Below are positions 22,063-33,918 of a stretch of DNA of 64,000 nt, piece by piece. The notes under the pieces were generated by a model. The model had not been told where the DNA came from. It saw only the letters and a list, made by a program, of their open reading frames with translations, and did not search any database. The number at the start of each line of letters is the position of its first letter. Position 1 is the stretch's first letter. Position numbers and translations under genes: made by a program. This DNA comes from a bacterium (GTDB taxonomy: Bacteria; Patescibacteriota; Gracilibacteria; BD1-5; UBA6164). Where the stretch lies: assembly GCA_024635475.1 (NCBI GenBank), contig JAGXIW010000003.1:186001-250000 (forward strand), read 5' to 3'.

Positions 22063-24897
22063 ATGTCAAAATTTCTCGAAGTTTATGGAGCTAGAACTCA
22101 CAATCTCAAAAATATAAATGTAAAAATACCAAAAAATAAAATGGTAGTTTTTACTGGGCTTTCATGATCAGGAAAATCAAGTTTAGCTTTCAACACAATT
22201 TATAGTGTATGACAACAAAAATATCTTGAAAGTCTATCAAGTTATGCTCGTATGTTTATATGATGAATGAAAGAGGAAGCTGAAGTTGATGAGATAAGAT
22301 GATTATCTCCAACAATAAGTATCGATCAAAAAACAACAAATCGTAATCCAAGATCGACAGTATGAACAATCACAGAAATCTATGATTATTATAAATTATT
22401 ATATTTAAATATCTGAGTTAGAAAGTGTGTGAAATGCTCTAGTATAATAAAAAAAGATTCTTTAAGACAAGTAATAAAAGATATAGAATCATACAAGGAA
22501 GATACAAAATTTATGATAAAAGCACAAATTTTTAAAGATAAAAGTAGGATATCAAAAGATTATGTAAAAAAAGAAGTACTAGATTTTTGATTTATTAGAT
22601 TTTCACTCAATGATACTATTTATACTGTAAATGATGAATTCATCGTTCTAGAAAATAAATTATATGATTTAGATATAGTAATTGATAGGCTTGTAGTAAA
22701 AGATTATAAAGATGAAGAATCAAGTGATACAAAAAGATTAAAAGATAGTTTAGATCTAGCTTTTAAAACATGAAATTGATTTATAAAAATAGATTTTTTT
22801 ATAGATGGTAAAAAGATAGAAAAAAAATATTCAAATAAATTTGTATGTAGTCATTGTTGACATATTCCAGAAGAGCTCGATATATCATCTTTTTCTTTTA
22901 ATAGTCATAAATGAGCCTGTCCAGATTGTCACTGACTTTGAGTTAAAACAGTTTTTTTAGAAGAAAATATAATAAATCCAAGATTAAGTTTAGAAGAATG
23001 AGCTATAATTGTACATTGATTTTGAAGTTATTTTCATGCTCTTATAAGAGAAGTATGACAAAAACATAATATTAAAACAAGAGTTCCTTATGGTGAATTG
23101 ACAAAAAGAGAAAGAGAATTAGTTCTCTATGGAACAAAAGAAGATTTATACAAAGTAAAATATACAAATGAATCAGGAAATACAAACACTTATACTTCAA
23201 AATTTGAATGAGTTATAAATACATTAAACAGAAGATTTTTTGAATGAACAAATGTTTGAGATTGAAAATTGGATGAGTTTGTAACAGAAATAGAATGTCC
23301 AATTTGTATGTGAAAAAGATTAAAACAAGAAAGTTTGTCAGTTTATATTAATTTATTAAATATCTGAGATTTAAGTGAGTTATCAATAGGTGATTCTCTA
23401 AAGTTTATTTTAAATTTAAAATTAACTAAAGAAGAAGAACAAACTGTTAAAAATGTAATAAAAAATGCTTCAGAAAGACTTGAATTTCTGGCTTGAGTTT
23501 GATTAGATTATATGACAATAGCTAGAAAAGCAAATACTCTATCTGGGTGAGAGGCTCAAAGAATTAGGTTAGCAACTCAAATCTGAGTAAAATTGGAAGG
23601 AATAATTTATGTTCTAGATGAACCAAGTATAGGTTTACACCCAAGAGATAATGAGATGCTTATAAATAATCTAAAAAAGCTTAGAGATATCGGAAATACT
23701 CTACTTATAGTAGAACATGATGAAGATATAATGAAGGAAGCTGATTATATAATAGATATATGACCTGGGGCTTGAATTCATGGTTGAGAAATAGTTGCAA
23801 TGGGAACATTCGAAGAAATTATAAAAAACAAAAATTCTGTAACTTGACCATACTTATCATGAGAAAAAAAAGTAATTTTAGATAGAAAAAACAGAAAAAA
23901 AGATAAGTTTTTAACTATTATTTGAGCTACACACAATAATTTAAAAAATATAGAAGTTAAAATCCCAGCTTGAAACATGACAGTAGTAACAGGTGTTTCT
24001 GGTTCTTGAAAATCAAGTTTAATCAATGACATATTGGCTAATTACCTTGCAAATAAATTAAATAGAGCTTCAAGACAAGTTTGAAAATTTAAAAAAATTG
24101 AGTGAATTGAAAATTTTGATAAAGTTCTTGTTATAGATCAATCCCCTATCTGAAAAACACCTCGTAGCAATCCAGCAACTTACACAGGAGTTTTCACTTA
24201 TATTAGAGAGGTTTTTGCAATGTCATATGAATCTCAACTTAGATGATACGGTCCTGGAAGATTTAGTTTCAATACTAGAGAATGAAGATGTGATGTCTGT
24301 GAATGAGACGGAGTTAAAAAAATAGAAATGCATTTTTTACCACCAGTTTATGTAGAATGTGAAGATTGTAATTGAAAAAGATTTAATAAAGAAACACTAT
24401 CAATAAAATATAAATGAAAAACAATATCAGATGTCCTTAATATGACTGTGGAAGAAGCTATGTCTTTTTTTCAAAATCACAAAAAAATATCAAATATATT
24501 GGGTGTTTTAAATGAAGTTTGACTTTGATATATAAAGTTATGACAATCATCAACTACTCTATCAGGTTGAGAAGCACAAAGGATAAAACTAGCAACAGAA
24601 TTATCAAAGAGATCTACATCAAAAACTGTTTTTATACTTGATGAACCTACAACTTGACTTCATTTTCAAGATGTAGAAAAATTGCTAAAGATTTTACATT
24701 CACTTGTAGATAAATGAAATACAGTTATAATTATTGAGCATAATATGAATGTAATTATTAATTCAGATTATATAATTGATATAGGACCAAATGGTTGAGA
24801 TAAATGATGAAATCTAGTAGTAGAGTGAGATATAGAAAAAGTAAAAAAATGCAAACAAAGTTTTACATGAATAGCTATAAATAAATATTTATGATAA
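22063..24897 (+). CDS. uvrA: Excinuclease ABC subunit A
   Basis: A 944-residue UvrA with two ABC ATPase modules. P-loops: GLSGSGKSS (32-40) and GVSGSGKSS (near 644). ABC signatures: [13 protein letters not shown] and [13 protein letters not shown]; Walker [13 protein letters not shown] and [12 protein letters not shown]. Zinc modules: CSHCG ... CPDCHGLG and CDVCEGDG ... CEDCNGKRF. It scans DNA for bulky lesions with UvrB. Glycines of the P-loops and signatures are partly TGA, so the gene is a good proof of the code. The end overlaps the murB start by 7 bases. Confidence 0.97.
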
Positions 24898-25784
24898 ATT
24901 TAGATTATTTTAAAAAAGATGTAGACATTAAAGAATTGTCTAATTTCAAGACCAAGGCTTTCACAAAACTATATTTTGAGATACATAGTAGACAAGATGT
25001 AGACAGATTACCAGAAATTGTTCAGTATGCAAAAGAGGAAAAACTAAAAATTTTGTTTATCTGATGAGGAACAAACTTACTTTTCGCATTTGACATATTT
25101 GACTGAATTGTCATAAAAAATTGTCTACAATGATGGACATATGATAGAAACACAAAGATTTTAGAATCTTATAGTTCTGAAAAAACAAGTGATATAGCAA
25201 AAAGTTTAGAAAATGATTATGGACAGGATTTACGGCATAGATTTATATGACTTCCTTGAAGTATTGGTTGAGCAGTATTTGGTAATGCTTGAAGTTTTTG
25301 ACTCGAAACAGAAGGCAATTTTAAAGAAGCGGAAGTCCTTGATTTGTCTACTTGAAAGATTGAAATTATGGATAAAGAAAAAGTTAATTTTTCATATAGA
25401 AATTCTCTATTTAAAGAAACAAACAGGTATTTTATAATAAAGACTAGATTTGACTTAAGTGAGAAAAAGGAAAAGTATTCATCCGATGTAGACAATATAG
25501 ATTTTAGAGAAAATAAACAACCAAAATGAAACTCAGGAGGTAGTTTTTTTAAAAACCCTACCAAAGAATTGTCAGCTGGAAAAGCAATAGAAGATGTCTG
25601 ATTAAAATGATATAGATACAATGATGTTTTTTTCTCTGAAAAACATGCCAATTTTCTTATAAGTAGTAAAAAAAATTGAAGTTGGCGAGATCTTATATAT
25701 TTGGTAGAATTAGCAAAAACAAAAGTTAAAGATAAATTTGGAGTAGATTTAGAACCAGAAGTTAGAGTGATTTATAATTCTTAA
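24891..25784 (+). CDS. murB: UDP-N-acetylenolpyruvoylglucosamine reductase
   Basis: A 297-residue MurB (type II-like length). FAD-binding motifs LFIGGGTNLLF and LPGSIGGAVFGNAGSFG, and the catalytic region PKGNSGGSFFKNP with the active-site Ser and later Glu in the segment EKHANFLI ... LEPEVRVI. It reduces UDP-GlcNAc-enolpyruvate to UDP-MurNAc, so this organism makes peptidoglycan precursors. It begins inside the uvrA stop region (7-base overlap; ATGATAA-type junction), implying coupling. It holds six GTAGACA/TGTCTAC copies, the densest gene in the window. Confidence 0.94.
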
Positions 25785-25893
25785 TTAGAGACTTGGTCTT
25801 GTGTTAAAAAAGAGTCAATAATTTAGAATCAGATTATTATATTTCTAAGTATAAGGGAATAACGGAAAAATTTAATTAATTAAAATCTAACCA

Positions 25894-26601
25894 ATGGAAA
25901 AATTAAGAATACATAAATATTTAAGTCAATCTTGAGTTTGTAGTAGAAGAAAAGCCGAGGAATATATAGAAAGATGACTTGTTTCCGTAAATTGAAAAAA
26001 GGCGAAGATTTGAGATATGATTGATCCAGATGTAGACAAAATAAGTTTTCTAGATAAAGCTGTCGAAGAACAAAAAAATCTTGTCTACTATAAACTTAAT
26101 AAACCAGGTTGAATTGTTACAACATGTGCTCAAATATGAGAAAAAACTATTCTAGACATAGTAGACATAAAAGAAAGAGTTTTTCCAATAGGTAGACTTG
26201 ATAAAGAAACAACAGGACTTATTTTACTTACAAATGATGGTAGATTAGCCAATTTTTTGATGCATCCAAGATATGAACATGAAAAAGAATATGTTGTAGA
26301 AACATTTTGACCAATTTCTGATGACCAATTAGATAAAATGGCAAAATGAGTGTTTATACTTTGAAAAATAACAAAGAATGCAGAAATAAAAAGAATAAGT
26401 TCAGGAAGATTTTTTATAACAATAAAAGAATGAAAAAATAGACAAATAAGAAGAATGCTAGAAGCTGTATGATGAACTGTAAAAAGATTAAAAAGGATAA
26501 GAATAGAAAATATAGAATTAGGAGATTTACCAATAGGAATTTATAAAAAACTTACGGAAAAGGAATTAAAAGATTTGTTTTGAATAATATGAATTAAATA
26601 A
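25894..26601 (+). CDS. RsuA/RluB-family rRNA pseudouridine synthase
   Basis: A 235-residue enzyme with an N-terminal S4 RNA-binding domain (LRIHKYLSQSGVCSRRKAEE, SVNGKKAKIGD) and the pseudouridine synthase core. The catalytic Asp is in GRLDKETTGLILLTNDGRL, followed by HEKEYVV and GKNRQIRRML. These place it in the RsuA/RluB/RluE/RluF group, which makes pseudouridine in 16S or 23S rRNA; the exact target cannot be assigned. It carries three GTAGACA/TGTCTAC copies. A dispersed palindromic repeat follows it. Confidence 0.9.
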
Positions 26602-26623
26602 AATAAAAAAAACTAATTTTTTT

Positions 26624-26736
26624 CCCTAAAGGACTGTCTTCGCGAGCATCCTGAGAGTAACGAAGGATCCCTTTAACCTGAATAAATACACTAAACATTG
26701 CTTAAGGGATTCTTCGCTAATCGCTCAGAATGACAG
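26624..26736. repeat. Dispersed palindromic repeat, CTGTC...GACAG type
   Basis: Imperfect palindrome beginning CCCTAAAGGACTGTCTTCGC and ending at AGAATGACAG. The inner right arm AAGGGATTCTTCGC and left arm GCGAGCATCCTGAG / CGAAGGATCCCTT are partial reverse complements. The first 26 bases recur exactly at 60,949-60,974. Its right edge abuts the stop codon of the minus-strand gene. Confidence 0.8.
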
Positions 26737-27408
26737 TTATTTCAACAGTTTTTTTATCTCTATAATTTCTTTTTTAATATTATTTAGAATCTGTATAAAT
26801 TTTGATTTAACCTCAGAAGGATTATTGAATCTTGTATCTTTGAAATTGAGTAATTTAGTATTTTCTCTTTCCAACTTTCTTAGATGAGTTCATATCTCAT
26901 CTTTATTTTTTGTGATTTTCATAAAATAAAAATCATTTATTAATCTTGTCAGGCTTTTTGATAGTTTTTGAGAAAATAAAACATAATTAGTTTTTGTGTT
27001 ATTTGTTTTTATTTGTATTTGTATTTTCTTTTTTTTAAGATATGTTTTTATTTTTGGATTAAATGTCTTAAGTTCATTAATAACACTTCTCATAACATCT
27101 TCCGCAGTATTCTTTTCTATACTTGTTGTCTGAATTTTCCTTAGAGAGGAAATCATTTTTTCAATTTTTATCAAAAACTCATCAGTTTCTACATCTCATA
27201 TTATATCGTATTTTTCATTAAATAGTTGTATCTCTTCTTTTAATTTTATTAAGTATTTTTCTATAAGATTTGCTCAATTTATATTAGTTTTTGTATTTAC
27301 TACATTGGGATTTGAATCTAAAATTATTTCACCATTATAAGTAACAGCAAAAACTTTATTTGCCATCAATAATAGAAATATTGTAATTATAGATAAAAAT
27401 TTTTTCAT
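26737..27408 (-). CDS. Exported protein, unknown
   Basis: A 223-residue protein with a cleavable signal peptide (KKFLSIITIFLLLMANKVFA, cut after Ala about residue 21). The mature part is Lys/Asn/Ile-rich and predicted helical. No family is recognised. The stop overlaps the edge of the dispersed repeat, so the C-terminus (ending KKLLK) could have been altered by the repeat insertion. It is divergent from the GtrA gene. Confidence 0.6.
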
Positions 27409-27474
27409 TAATAAATTTTGTTAAAGTTAATTAATAGGTATTATATATTTATAAAATTTAAATCAAGATTATTT

Positions 27475-27849
27475 ATGATTAAATTTGTTAAATTCTTTTT
27501 TTCTTGACTCCTTACTTATGGAATTAATTTATGATTAACATTTATTTTAGTTAATTATTTTTTATTTTCAAAAGAATTAGGATATTTTATTTCAATATTT
27601 TTGGGTACAATTATAAATTTTATTATTTCACTTAAGTTTACTTTTACAAACAATTATTCTCATACTATTTTTATAAAATATGTAATTGTTTTATTGCTTT
27701 TTTCTGCTTTAAATTATATATTAGTAGTGTTAATTAAGAATTATTTAAGAGCGGATTTTTTTGTAATTATATTTATTGTTACAACTTTGATTTTCTTTTT
27801 GAAGTTTGCGGCTTATGATAGATATGTGTTTAACAAAATTAACAATTAA
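27475..27849 (+). CDS. GtrA-family membrane protein
   Basis: A 124-residue protein with four predicted helices: FVKFFFSGLLTYGINLGL, YFISIFLGTIINFIISLKFTF, a third around IKYVIVLLLF, and ADFFVIIFIVTTLIFFLKF. The KFTF between helix two and three and the final F...Y.RYVF pattern are GtrA hallmarks. GtrA proteins are associated with transport or translocation of lipid-linked sugars in surface glycan synthesis. No glycosyltransferase is directly adjacent. Confidence 0.85.
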
Positions 27850-27867
27850 CAATTAACAATTAATAAT
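27841..27867. repeat. Short tandem AACAATT repeat
   Basis: Three to four copies of the heptamer AACAATT at the end of the GtrA gene, running up to the ATG of the DinG-like gene. Similar AATTAACAATTAATAATT strings occur before several genes (for example near 33,905 and 50,830) and may be simple slippage-prone spacer sequence. Confidence 0.6.
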
Positions 27868-27868
27868 T

Positions 27869-30481
27869 ATGATCGTTGCACTAGATTTAGAAACTACAGG
27901 ATTACTGAAAGAAAAAGACTTTGTAATAGAGATTGCATTGATAAAATTCGATGAAAATACTTTTGAAATTATAGAAGAATTTACAAGCTTGATAAATCCA
28001 TGAATCAAAATACCAGATCTAAATATAAACATCACTGGAATAACAGATGAAATGGTTTTAAATTCGCCGTCTTTGGATGAATTAAAAGTAAAAATCTTAG
28101 ACTTTATATGAGATTTACCTATTTTAGGCCACAATACATATTTTGATAGAGATTTTTTGATTGAAAAATGAATAAATATAAGTAAAAACATAGTATTAGA
28201 TACATTTTTTATAGCCAATTTTTTGTCTATTGGTTGCAAATCAATGAGTTTAGAGTCTTTATCAGCATATTACTCTATAGAATTAATTTGAGCTCATAGG
28301 GCTTATAATGATACGACTGCAACTCTTTTGCTATTTAAAATGTTGCTATGAGAATTTAATAAATTAGATGAAAGTAAAAAAAGTCTTCTAGGATATTTTT
28401 TCTCAAATACCAAAGATAAAAATGTAGCTTATATAAAAAATTTCTTTTTCAAAGAAGATATAAAAGTAGATTTTGATGAATTTGTAATGTTACAGTTAGA
28501 CAAAATTATAAGAATCTCAACAAAAAATTTATTTGTAGCTGAAGCAGAAATTACGGATACTGAAATAAAAGATTATTTCCCGAAGATTCCAAATTTTGAA
28601 AATAGAGATAATCAAGTAAGCATGGCAGAAAAAATTTATAGTAATTTTTTTTCAAATAAAAAAACTACTATAGAAGCTCCAACTTGAATATGAAAAACTC
28701 TAGCTTATTTGATACCAGCTATTTTGTATTCTAAAAAGGTAAACAAAAAAGTTTTTATATCTACAAAAACCAAGATTTTACAAGATCAGATATATTTTAA
28801 AGATCTAGAAATCATAAAAAATAATCTGGGTATAACTTTTAATTATACAAAAATCAAATGAAAGAAAAATTATATATCCCTAAAATCTTTTTTTGATTTT
28901 ATACAAGAGTTTGAATTGGATTATGAAAAAGTGTCTTTCTTGTCTAAGATGTCTTTATGGCTTTGTAGTACAGAATTCTGAGAATTAGATGAGGTTTTTT
29001 ATACCGCAAATGAGTACAAATTTCTAAAATATGTCAATGCTGACAACAATCAAACACTGGATGACAAAAATCCGTATTTGAAAAAAGAATTTGTCTACAA
29101 ACAAAAAATTAACTTAGAATTAGCCGATATTGTAGTTATAAATCATAGTCTACTCTTTAGTGATTTAAAAAATGATTTTAGCTTTTTTGGGAAAGTTGAA
29201 AATTTAGTTATTGATGAGGCACACTCTATAGAAGATATAGCAACTGAAAGTTTAAAAAATTCATTTTCAATCAAAGTATTGGAAGATATGCTAAGTTATA
29301 TAGAAGCTATTTTAAGATATAATTACATTGATATAACACCTATACAAACACAAAAAGTTGACTTACTTTCAAATATAAAATTATTTTTTGATATATTTTA
29401 TTCTTATTTAAAAGAAAAAACTAACAATGATAATTTTTTTATTAATTCATTACTAGATGATTCTTTTTATTCTTTACAGACAGAGTATTTTTATAAATTG
29501 TGAGAAAATGTAAAAAATGCATTACTTGATATAAAGGAATCTCTTTTAGATGTGAAAATTGATTTTGCAAGAGAGATTAATTTAGTAGACAAGATAGTAG
29601 ACATTGTAGACAAGATAGTAGACAAGGATAATAATCAAGAATATATAAAAATAGCACACTATAAGGAATATGAATGAGTAAAATTAGAATATACGATACT
29701 AGACATATGAAAATATCTAAGAACTAATTTTTGGGATTACCTAAATAATTGTTTTTTACTTAGTGCTACTTTATCTATAGCATCAAATTTCGATTATGTA
29801 AAAAAAACACTACATCTCGAGGAGTTTGAATTTATGGAATATAATACAGATTTTGATTATAAAAATCAAGCAGTCTTGTATATTCCAAAAGATTTAGGAA
29901 GTATAAAAAATAATTTTTCAGTTGTTACAGACTTTTTAAAAGATATTTTTAGCATAGTTAGGGGAAATACTATGGTTTTGTTTACATCCCTATCGGCTGT
30001 CAGAAATATATACATAAACTTAAATTTTTTTACTAAATCTATTTGATCTAAATTGTTAGCCCAATCAATAAGTGGTTCAAAAAACAAAGTTTTAGATGCT
30101 TTTTTACAAGAGCACCAAAGTAGTATAATACTTTGAACAGATTCTTTTTGGGAATGAATTGATATACCATGAAAACCACTAGAATACCTTATAATACATA
30201 AAATACCTTTTATGGTACCTACGGATCCAATATATATATCAAGAAGTAAATTGTTTGCAAATCCATTTTCTGATTACAGTGTTCCAAAATCCATATTGAA
30301 GTTAAAACAATGATTTGGAAGACTTATAAGAACAAAAAATGATAAAGGCATAGTTATTTTTTTAGATGATAGAATTCATTCAACTCAGTGGTGAAAAGTC
30401 TTTATTAATGCCTTTCCTAAAGATATAAATATGGTAGTTACAACAAAAAAACATATTATAGAATTATTAGCACAAAAGTAA
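27869..30481 (+). CDS. dinG: DinG-family helicase with DnaQ-like exonuclease domain
   Basis: An 870-residue fusion. Residues 1-165 are a DEDDh 3'-5' exonuclease (IVALDLETTGLLKEKDFVIEIA, GHNTYFDRDFL, AHRAYNDT). The rest is an XPD/DinG superfamily 2 helicase: TGIGKTLAYLIP, the DEAH box VIDEAHSIED, a LLSATLS segment, GTDSFWEGIDIPG and QGFGRLIRT. The exonuclease-helicase fusion is normal in Firmicutes DinG. Iron-sulfur cysteines of XPD are not obvious. It holds five GTAGACA/TGTCTAC copies, including a run of four at 29,585-29,624 encoding VDKIVDIVDKIVDKD. Confidence 0.93.
29585..29624 (+). repeat. Four GTAGACA copies in a 21-base periodic run
   Basis: GTAGACA at 29585, 29597, 29606 and 29618 with spacings of 12, 9 and 12 bases, so the pattern repeats every 21 bases. 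It encodes an in-frame VDKIVDI-type repeat in the DinG-like protein, where homologues are not expected to have a repeated segment. Confidence 0.8.
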
Positions 30482-30564
30482 ATCTATATATTTTTGATTT
30501 TTTTTTAAAACTATGATATTATAAATTAAATTTATTTTAGAAAATTTTAATTATATATATACAT

Positions 30565-31398
30565 ATGGAAGAGATAGAAAAAAATAATAATTTTGAAGAC
30601 TTAAATATCTTTAACGAGATAAGTCAAAATTCTAATATAAAAAATGATGCAAGTAAAATAAAAGGAGAAAATAACATTTATGATTATTTGAATTCTTATA
30701 CAAATATATTTAAAATAATAAATTATTTGTTATTTTTAATTTTAATACTTTCTGCTACTTATGTGTACATACAAAAATCAGAAAGTTTTTATCAAAAGTC
30801 TTATTTAAATTTACTTTGCCCTTTGATTTTATGAAAGGAAAATAGTAATTATATATATTGAGAAGATTGTTCTTCATCAACTTCATATAATACAAAAATA
30901 ACAAATGATTTGAATACCCTAGAACAAGAACAATTTAATAAAATAGTAAAAAATGTACCTAAAATATATGCAGTAACATCAAGTAATACTAAGGAAAAAG
31001 AATTTTTATTATTTAGAACAAAAGAAAGACTTAAAGTATTGAATATAATAGAGGAATTTGAGAAATTGAGAAATGAATATACTTATATTGATAAAAAAAA
31101 GATAGTATGTAATAATGTATCTATTGATTCAAAAAATGTTCTTACTGTTAATTGTGATGCATATTCTTCATATTGGGATAATGATATAATATGATATGAT
31201 TGAATAAAAGAATTAAATTGAACATCTATATCAGTAGCAATGAGTTTTTTGAATTATATACAGACAAAATCTAGCAAGTTTACAATAATAAATAAACAAA
31301 AAACTTTTTCTCAAGAATTTACAGATATAGGTTTTTATATTTATAAAACCAGTCTTTCTTTAGAAATGAAATATAATTGAGATAATTTATCGTTTTAA
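30565..31398 (+). CDS. Single-pass membrane protein of the pilus operon
   Basis: A 277-residue protein: acidic, Asn-rich cytoplasmic N-terminus (1-50), one hydrophobic helix (about 52-72, IINYLLFLILILSATYVYIQ) and an extracytoplasmic part of about 200 residues with CPLIL and EDC cysteines. I do not recognise a family. It lies 8 bases before a PilO-like protein and upstream of PilB/PilC, so a role like PilN or another pilus alignment subunit is possible (inference). It contains about ten TGA-encoded Gly residues. Confidence 0.6.
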
Positions 31399-31406
31399 AA
31401 AAATAT

Positions 31407-32612
31407 ATGATAGAAAAAACAAAAAAACCTAGTTACATTATAACATGATTCATATTTTCGACTGTTGTTTTAGTGGTATTTTCATCTTTAATGGCTTTTT
31501 TATTTTACCCTAAAATAAATGAAATAAAACAACAAAATACAGATACAAAAACAAAAATAGAAAATTATAAGAAGTTAAAAGAAAAATGAATGACTTTTAA
31601 TGAATTTAATAAATTAAAAGGATCTTCCCAAGCAAGTCAAACAAATTTGTATGAACAATCTTTATTAAAAAATGTAGACAAACCTTTTTTTGATGCTCAT
31701 TTTGTAAATAATAAAAAAGGAGAGGATTTTAATACTTTTTTTGATAAAAAGATAAAAAAAATTAATGAATTAGAAAATGATGAAGGTTATAAGAAGATGC
31801 AAGAAAGTTATAAAAATATATTACCCATATATGTAGAGAATAATCAAAAAAATGAAGAAGGTTTTATGACTGATTTTAAATTTGTAACATATATAGAATC
31901 TATTTTGTATACTTTTAATTTGGATATTGGAACTAAAAGTATAACTGTATGAAATTTACAGATGCTACCTGATTATGCTAATGATAAAGAAACTTCTAGT
32001 AATCCAACCATTTTTTATATACCATATAAATTTGATATAAAATGAAAGAAGTCAGATATATTGGATTTTGTGTACTTTTTAGAAAATGTAGGATCTATAA
32101 AAGTTAATAAGGAATGAAACATTGAGGTATTTGAAGATAATTTTATAAAAAAATCTTTAGTATGATTTGGTAGCTGATCTATACTTGAAAATCAAATAAT
32201 AGATATAGAAAATATACAAATATCAGATTATATAGATTCTTGAACTCAAACTAAATCTAAAGGCGAAGATTTTATAGATTTTGTTAAGAGAACACAATGA
32301 GATGAAATAATAACTGTAAATATAGATGCTAGGTTTTATCTAAAATGAGCACCAGATCATAAAATTATGGAATCGATAGAAGAGATGTCTACAAAACATA
32401 ATGAATTAAAAGGTAAATATGAAAAATGAAAAAATGAAGAAAATTTAACTCAAGAAGAAAAAACTAATTTAGATAGAGGGATTTCTGCTTTAAAAGAACT
32501 TGAACTAATTATATTTGATATTAAAAAAGATAAAACAGACTTAAATAATACATATAAAAAAGTTTTAGAAGTAAATAAATTATTAGATATATTACAAGAA
32601 GCTATAGAATAG
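31407..32612 (+). CDS. PilO-like single-pass membrane protein
   Basis: A 401-residue protein with an N-terminal helix (about 12-35, TGFIFSTVVLVVFSSLMAF), then a coiled-coil stretch (PKINEIKQQNTDTKTKIENY), an alpha/beta region and a long C-terminal helix rich in Lys/Glu/Leu. This order matches PilO-type alignment proteins that link the outer pilus parts to the platform, though it is longer than the usual PilO of about 200 residues. Assignment rests on topology and on the following PilB and PilC genes. It has two GTAGACA-type heptamers. Confidence 0.6.
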
Positions 32613-32635
32613 AATAAAAATAAGTTAAAATAAAA

Positions 32636-33898
32636 ATGCAATATAAAGAAATTTTAGAAAATCTAAAGAATTTAGTATACAAATGAGATAATGTGCAACA
32701 GATCTGTGATTACATTATTCTTTGAGCTGTGCTTTGAGATGCCTCTGATATACATATAGAACCTCTTAATGCATATGTAAGACTTAGATATAGAATAGAT
32801 TGAGAATTGAGAGAAATACTTGAATACCAAAACTTTTTACATCCTTGAGTAGTTGCTAGATTTAAAATATTGTCAGAATTAAAAATAGATGAATCAAGAA
32901 TTCCTCAAGATTGAAGAATAAGTAAAACAATAGAAGATAAACCACTTGATCTCAGAGTTTCTAGCTTACCAACAGTGCATTGAGAAAAGATAGTAATGAG
33001 AATAGTAGACAAAAGTAAAAAAATCCCACCACTTGATGGTTTATGAATAGAATGAAAAAACCTAAGACTTATAAAAAAAGCAATAGGATTACCAAATGGT
33101 ATAATATTGAACAGTTGACCAACTGGATCTGGTAAGACAACTACACTTTATTCTGTACTTTCTATATTAAACTCTGTAGATGTAAACATAATGACAATGG
33201 AAGATCCTGTAGAAATACAAGTAGATGGGATAAATCAGAGCCAGGTAAAGCCAGATATAGGATATACTTTTGCATATGGATTAAGAACAGCTCTTAGACA
33301 AGATCCAGATATAATAATGGTATGAGAAATAAGAGATAAAGAAACTGTGGATATAGCTATAGAAGCAAGTTTGACAGGACATCTAGTTTTATCTACAATC
33401 CATACAAATAGTGCAGCAGAAACAATTACTAGAGTATTAAATATGTGAGTACAATGATTTTTGATACCAGCATCATTTAATATAATTATAGCACAGAGAC
33501 TTATAAGAAGACTTTGTCCATATTGTAAGACACCAATGACATTGAATGAATTAGGTGCAGATACTGTGAAGAACATAAAAAATGCTATATCTTTTACTCC
33601 AAAAGATGAGTTAAAAGAGAGAGTTTGAGATAAATTACAAAATCCAGTTTTCTATAAAGCTGTAGGATGTGAAAAATGTGAAAATCTATGATATAAATGA
33701 AGAGTTTGAATATATGAAGTTCTAGAAATTACTCCTTGAGTAAAAACTATGATATTGGCCTGACAGTCAGCTTTTAATATAAATATTCAAGCAATGAAAG
33801 ATGGTATGATATCTTTAGAACAAGATGGTATAATGAAAGCTCTTAATTGACTAACAACACTTGAAGAAGTCTATAAGGCCGCAAAGGTAACAGAATAA
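32636..33898 (+). CDS. pilB: Type IV pilus assembly ATPase PilB (short form)
   Basis: A 420-residue GspE/PilB ATPase. It has [10 protein letters not shown] and RLRYRIDGELRE (N2 domain), P-loop [15 protein letters not shown] (near 160), Asp box [10 protein letters not shown], Walker B DPDIIMVGEIRD, His box [16 protein letters not shown], and the C-terminal zinc site CPYCK ... CEKCE. It powers pilus extension. It begins directly at the N2 domain and lacks the N1/MshEN segment, so it is about 140 residues shorter than usual PilB. It follows the PilO-like gene by 23 bases and precedes pilC by 20. Confidence 0.93.
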
Positions 33899-33918
33899 TT
33901 ATTAATTATTAATTTCCC

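Noticed and set aside
29585-29624. Possible CRISPR-like repeat run
   Set aside because: Repeat is 7 bases with 2-5 base spacers within a coding gene; no spacers of 30 bases, no cas genes.
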